From Novipirellula artificiosorum (GTDB lineage: Bacteria; Planctomycetota; Planctomycetia; Pirellulales; Pirellulaceae), in NCBI RefSeq assembly GCF_007860135.1, contig NZ_SJPV01000002.1:909851-973850 (forward strand): a stretch of 64,000 nt of DNA, read 5' to 3'. Numbering within the stretch: position 1 is the first letter of the stretch; each line of letters begins with the position of its first letter. The notes beneath the pieces are model-generated. The model worked only from the letters and a program-made list of their open reading frames with translations. It searched no databases and had not been told where the DNA came from. The translations under genes and the position numbers were made by a program. Below, piece by piece: positions 62,163-64,000 of the stretch.

Positions 62163-64000
62163 ATCCAAAACAACCTTCTCGTCCAAACGAACTTCGCCAG
62201 ACGCTGCTCGAGCTGCACTACGACTTACTCGACCCCGAGGAAGCAAACGAGCTTCGTGGGCAAATCGCGAGCGACCCCGAAGTCGCCTCCGCTTGGGCCG
62301 AGACGTTGAGGCTGGCCAGCAAGATTGCCGATGCGGCCAAGGCGCCCGGTCCCGTTGTCGCCGCCACGTTGCCACCCGACGAAGTCGCTGGTGAGGTCGT
62401 GACGGGCAAGTCGCCCAAGGGTGTTTGGATCGGCCCGACCGTTGCGGCTGCCCTTGCCGCATCGATTGGGATGATGGTTTTGGGAGCTTCGTACCTTCGA
62501 CGCGTTCCAGAAAATCCTGTTGCGGCCGTTCGGATCGAAGCAAACGTTGCGCCGTCCAAAGACGTGAGTGTCGATAACCAATTCGAGATTTTGACGACGA
62601 AACTCGACGCTCGCGGATCGTCGATCGGTGGTTTTGCGGTGACCCCCGCTTCTTTGTCGTTTTCGGTACTGGCTCGTGGAACCGTCCTGTTTGCGGGCCG
62701 TGCGGAAACGGATCAAACGGGGGCAGGCCGAATTGTGCTGCCGCCGGAATTGGTGATTCCCGAAGAAGCGAAGTTGACGGTGACGGCGTCGTCTGGCGTC
62801 GCGAACGTGACGCCGTCGACGATCGAAGTGCCGCTCGAGCCGACACGATGTTTGACCTATATAACAACCGACCGGCCGGTTTACCGGCCCGGCGAAACGG
62901 TCTTTTTTCGATCGTTGACCTTGGAACGGAAATCGTTTCGAGCCAAAGTCGATGTGCCGATTCGCTATGAAATCATCGACCCCAGCGGTTCGATGGTCGC
63001 CGGTTTGGCAACCGAAGGTGTTACGGACGGGGGTGTCGGCAATGGAGCTTTGTCGATTCCTTCGACGGCGCCGGGTGGGCCCTACACGTTGGTTGCAAAG
63101 AGCCTTGATGGGTTCTTTCCCGAGGAACGGTGTGAATTCCAAGTCCGAGCCTATCGCGTTCCCCGTTTTAAAACGCAGCTCGAATTTGACCGTCGCAGTT
63201 ATGGGGCGGGCGAAATGGTGAATGCGGATTTGATCGCCGAGCGAGCCGAAGGTGGCCCCGTTGCCGGTGGTACGGTTCGTGTCACCGCAACCGTGGATGA
63301 CCGCGTGATCCATTCCCAAACGACAACGATGACGGATCAGGGAACTTGTTCGATTTCGTTCCCGTTACCGACGCACCTCAATCAGGGCAAGGGTCAATTG
63401 TCGGTTTCGATCGATGACGGAGGAACTCAAGAAACGAGAACCAAGACGATTCCGATACAAACGGGGTTGGTGGCTGTGGAGTTTTATCCTGAGGGCGGCT
63501 ACCTGGTCGGCGGCTTGCAAAACCGTGTTTACTTCGTTGCTCGCAATGCACTTGGTAAGCCGATCCATTTGGCGGGTGAGATCCAAACACGCGACGGCCA
63601 ACGTGTCACGGAGATTGAAACGGAACGGGACGGGATGGGGCGTTTTCAGTTTGTACCGCAGCGTGGCGAGCGGTATTCCTTGAAAGTGACGGCCCCCGTC
63701 GATATCACCAACTCGCCGAAGTTGCCGGTCGTGGCGAAAGACTTGCCGGTCCTCGATACCGGTGTCGGCGTTTTTGGCGCCGACGAGCCGATCACCATGA
63801 CGATTCGCTCGGATCAGCCAAGACCAGTCGTCGTTCGTGCCGTGTGCCGCGGCCAATTGGTGGGTGAAAGATCGCTCGAACTGCATCCAGCCACCCCATC
63901 AATCACGCTGCCGATCCGCAAGAATGCCTCAGGCGTGATTCGAGTGACGGTGCTTGATTCGGCAAGAAAGCCGGCGGTTCCGCTCGTCGAACGATTGGTG
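62159..64000 (+). CDS. Anti-sigma-like membrane protein with MG2 (macroglobulin) exterior, 3' incomplete
   Basis: At least 613 residues, running off the window. Residues 1-85 resemble an anti-sigma cytoplasmic domain (LHYDLLDPEEANELRGQIAS), without the zinc HCC motif. One span lies at about 90-113 (VWIGPTVAAALAASIGMMVL). The outer part begins with beta structure and contains a clear MG2 domain at about 233-335 (YITTDRPVYRPGETVFFRSL), then further Ig/MG-like repeats (about 340-613) without a thioester motif yet visible. It overlaps the sigma gene by ATGA. The frame is uninterrupted from ATG 62159 to the last base. Confidence 0.85.
   Translation, partial: MNPKQPSRPNELRQTLLELHYDLLDPEEANELRGQIASDPEVASAWAETLRLASKIADAAKAPGPVVAATLPPDEVAGEVVTGKSPKGVWIGPTVAAALAASIGMMVLGASYLRRVPENPVAAVRIEANVAPSKDVSVDNQFEILTTKLDARGSSIGGFAVTPASLSFSVLARGTVLFAGRAETDQTGAGRIVLPPELVIPEEAKLTVTASSGVANVTPSTIEVPLEPTRCLTYITTDRPVYRPGETVFFRSLTLERKSFRAKVDVPIRYEIIDPSGSMVAGLATEGVTDGGVGNGALSIPSTAPGGPYTLVAKSLDGFFPEERCEFQVRAYRVPRFKTQLEFDRRSYGAGEMVNADLIAERAEGGPVAGGTVRVTATVDDRVIHSQTTTMTDQGTCSISFPLPTHLNQGKGQLSVSIDDGGTQETRTKTIPIQTGLVAVEFYPEGGYLVGGLQNRVYFVARNALGKPIHLAGEIQTRDGQRVTEIETERDGMGRFQFVPQRGERYSLKVTAPVDITNSPKLPVVAKDLPVLDTGVGVFGADEPITMTIRSDQPRPVVVRAVCRGQLVGERSLELHPATPSITLPIRKNASGVIRVTVLDSARKPAVPLVERLV

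Noticed and set aside
62157..63319. Long minus-strand frames (62157-62867 and 62225-63319) under the anti-sigma/MG2 gene
   Set aside because: The plus frame is open to the window edge with recognisable anti-sigma and MG2 sequence; the minus frames have none.
1..64000. CRISPR array or restriction/defence island
   Set aside because: Repeats present are palindromic or tandem units without regular spacers, and no Cas, restriction, toxin-antitoxin or phage gene was recognised.

Overview
The window looks like chromosomal DNA from a planctomycete, most likely Pirellulaceae (Rhodopirellula-like). This rests on family recognition, not on a search. The signs are a Planctomycetes/Verrucomicrobia/Chlamydiae-type small basic protein, secreted PQQ-propeller proteins, a sulfatase, secreted polysaccharide-active proteins with Tat or Sec signals, a MoxR/VWA gene train, a DUF3127 protein, frequent GTG/TTG starts, and intergenic spaces full of palindromic repeats. 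No rRNA, prophage, transposase or CRISPR array was seen. One tRNA (Leu, CAA) is present.

Layout. 1-430: right part of a repeat element whose first 340 bases recur identically and inverted at 11282-11621. 580-3106 (+): small basic protein, acyl desaturase, amidohydrolase. 3064-5881 (-): squalene-cyclase-like protein, DUF362 protein and SDR in one coupled operon, then a secreted PQQ propeller (6004-7263, -). 7738-8500 (+): EVE protein, tRNA-Leu and a strong terminator. 8610-10848 (-): PL10-type pectate lyase and a HAD phosphatase. 10870-12240: a repeat cluster with no credible gene. 12245-14353 (+): Tat-exported metallophosphoesterase and a Ca2+/Na+ antiporter. 14466-15864 (-): C15 peptidase and lipoprotein MsrB. 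16130-18091 (+): acetyl-CoA synthetase. A MITE-like element lies at 18265-18501.

18595-30213 (+) is the largest unit. Seven tightly coupled genes encode a MoxR ATPase, a DUF58 protein, a BatA-like VWA protein, a 1235-residue DUF4175-like coiled-coil membrane protein, a VWA/GATase-like membrane protein, an exported caspase-like (clan CD) protease and an FHA protein. It reads as a chaperone/VWA envelope-surveillance module with a protease and a phosphothreonine reader attached.

30217-36453 (-): secreted esterase, DUF1349-like protein, RseP and Dxr. 36712-38829 (+): FtsH. After a 143-bp tandem duplication come an unrecognised protein (39202-40461, -), a secreted esterase plus a TrhA/hemolysin III protein (+), a membrane protein with a small downstream ORF (-), and a 1171-residue acyl-AMP ligase/ACP/alpha-oxoamine synthase fusion (43263-46778, -). 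Next are a membrane-anchored PQQ protein (+), an AAA-less M41 peptidase (-) and, only 27 bp from its start, a zinc alcohol dehydrogenase (+).

50739-54570 (+) is an Mla-like lipid-transport operon (permease, ATPase, MCE protein, TPR lipoprotein) in which the ATPase has lost every recognisable catalytic motif. 54529-58133 (-): class III cyclase, DUF3127 protein, sulfatase. 58458-60566 (+): secreted beta-helix protein. After another palindromic repeat cluster, 61611-64000 (+) holds an ECF sigma factor coupled to an anti-sigma-like membrane protein with a macroglobulin-type MG2 exterior, which runs off the window.

Functionally the window joins envelope maintenance (MoxR train, RseP, FtsH, Mla, sigma/anti-sigma-MG2), lipid chemistry (desaturase, acyl-AMP ligase fusion, Acs) and algal-polysaccharide use (pectate lyase, esterases, sulfatase, beta-helix protein).
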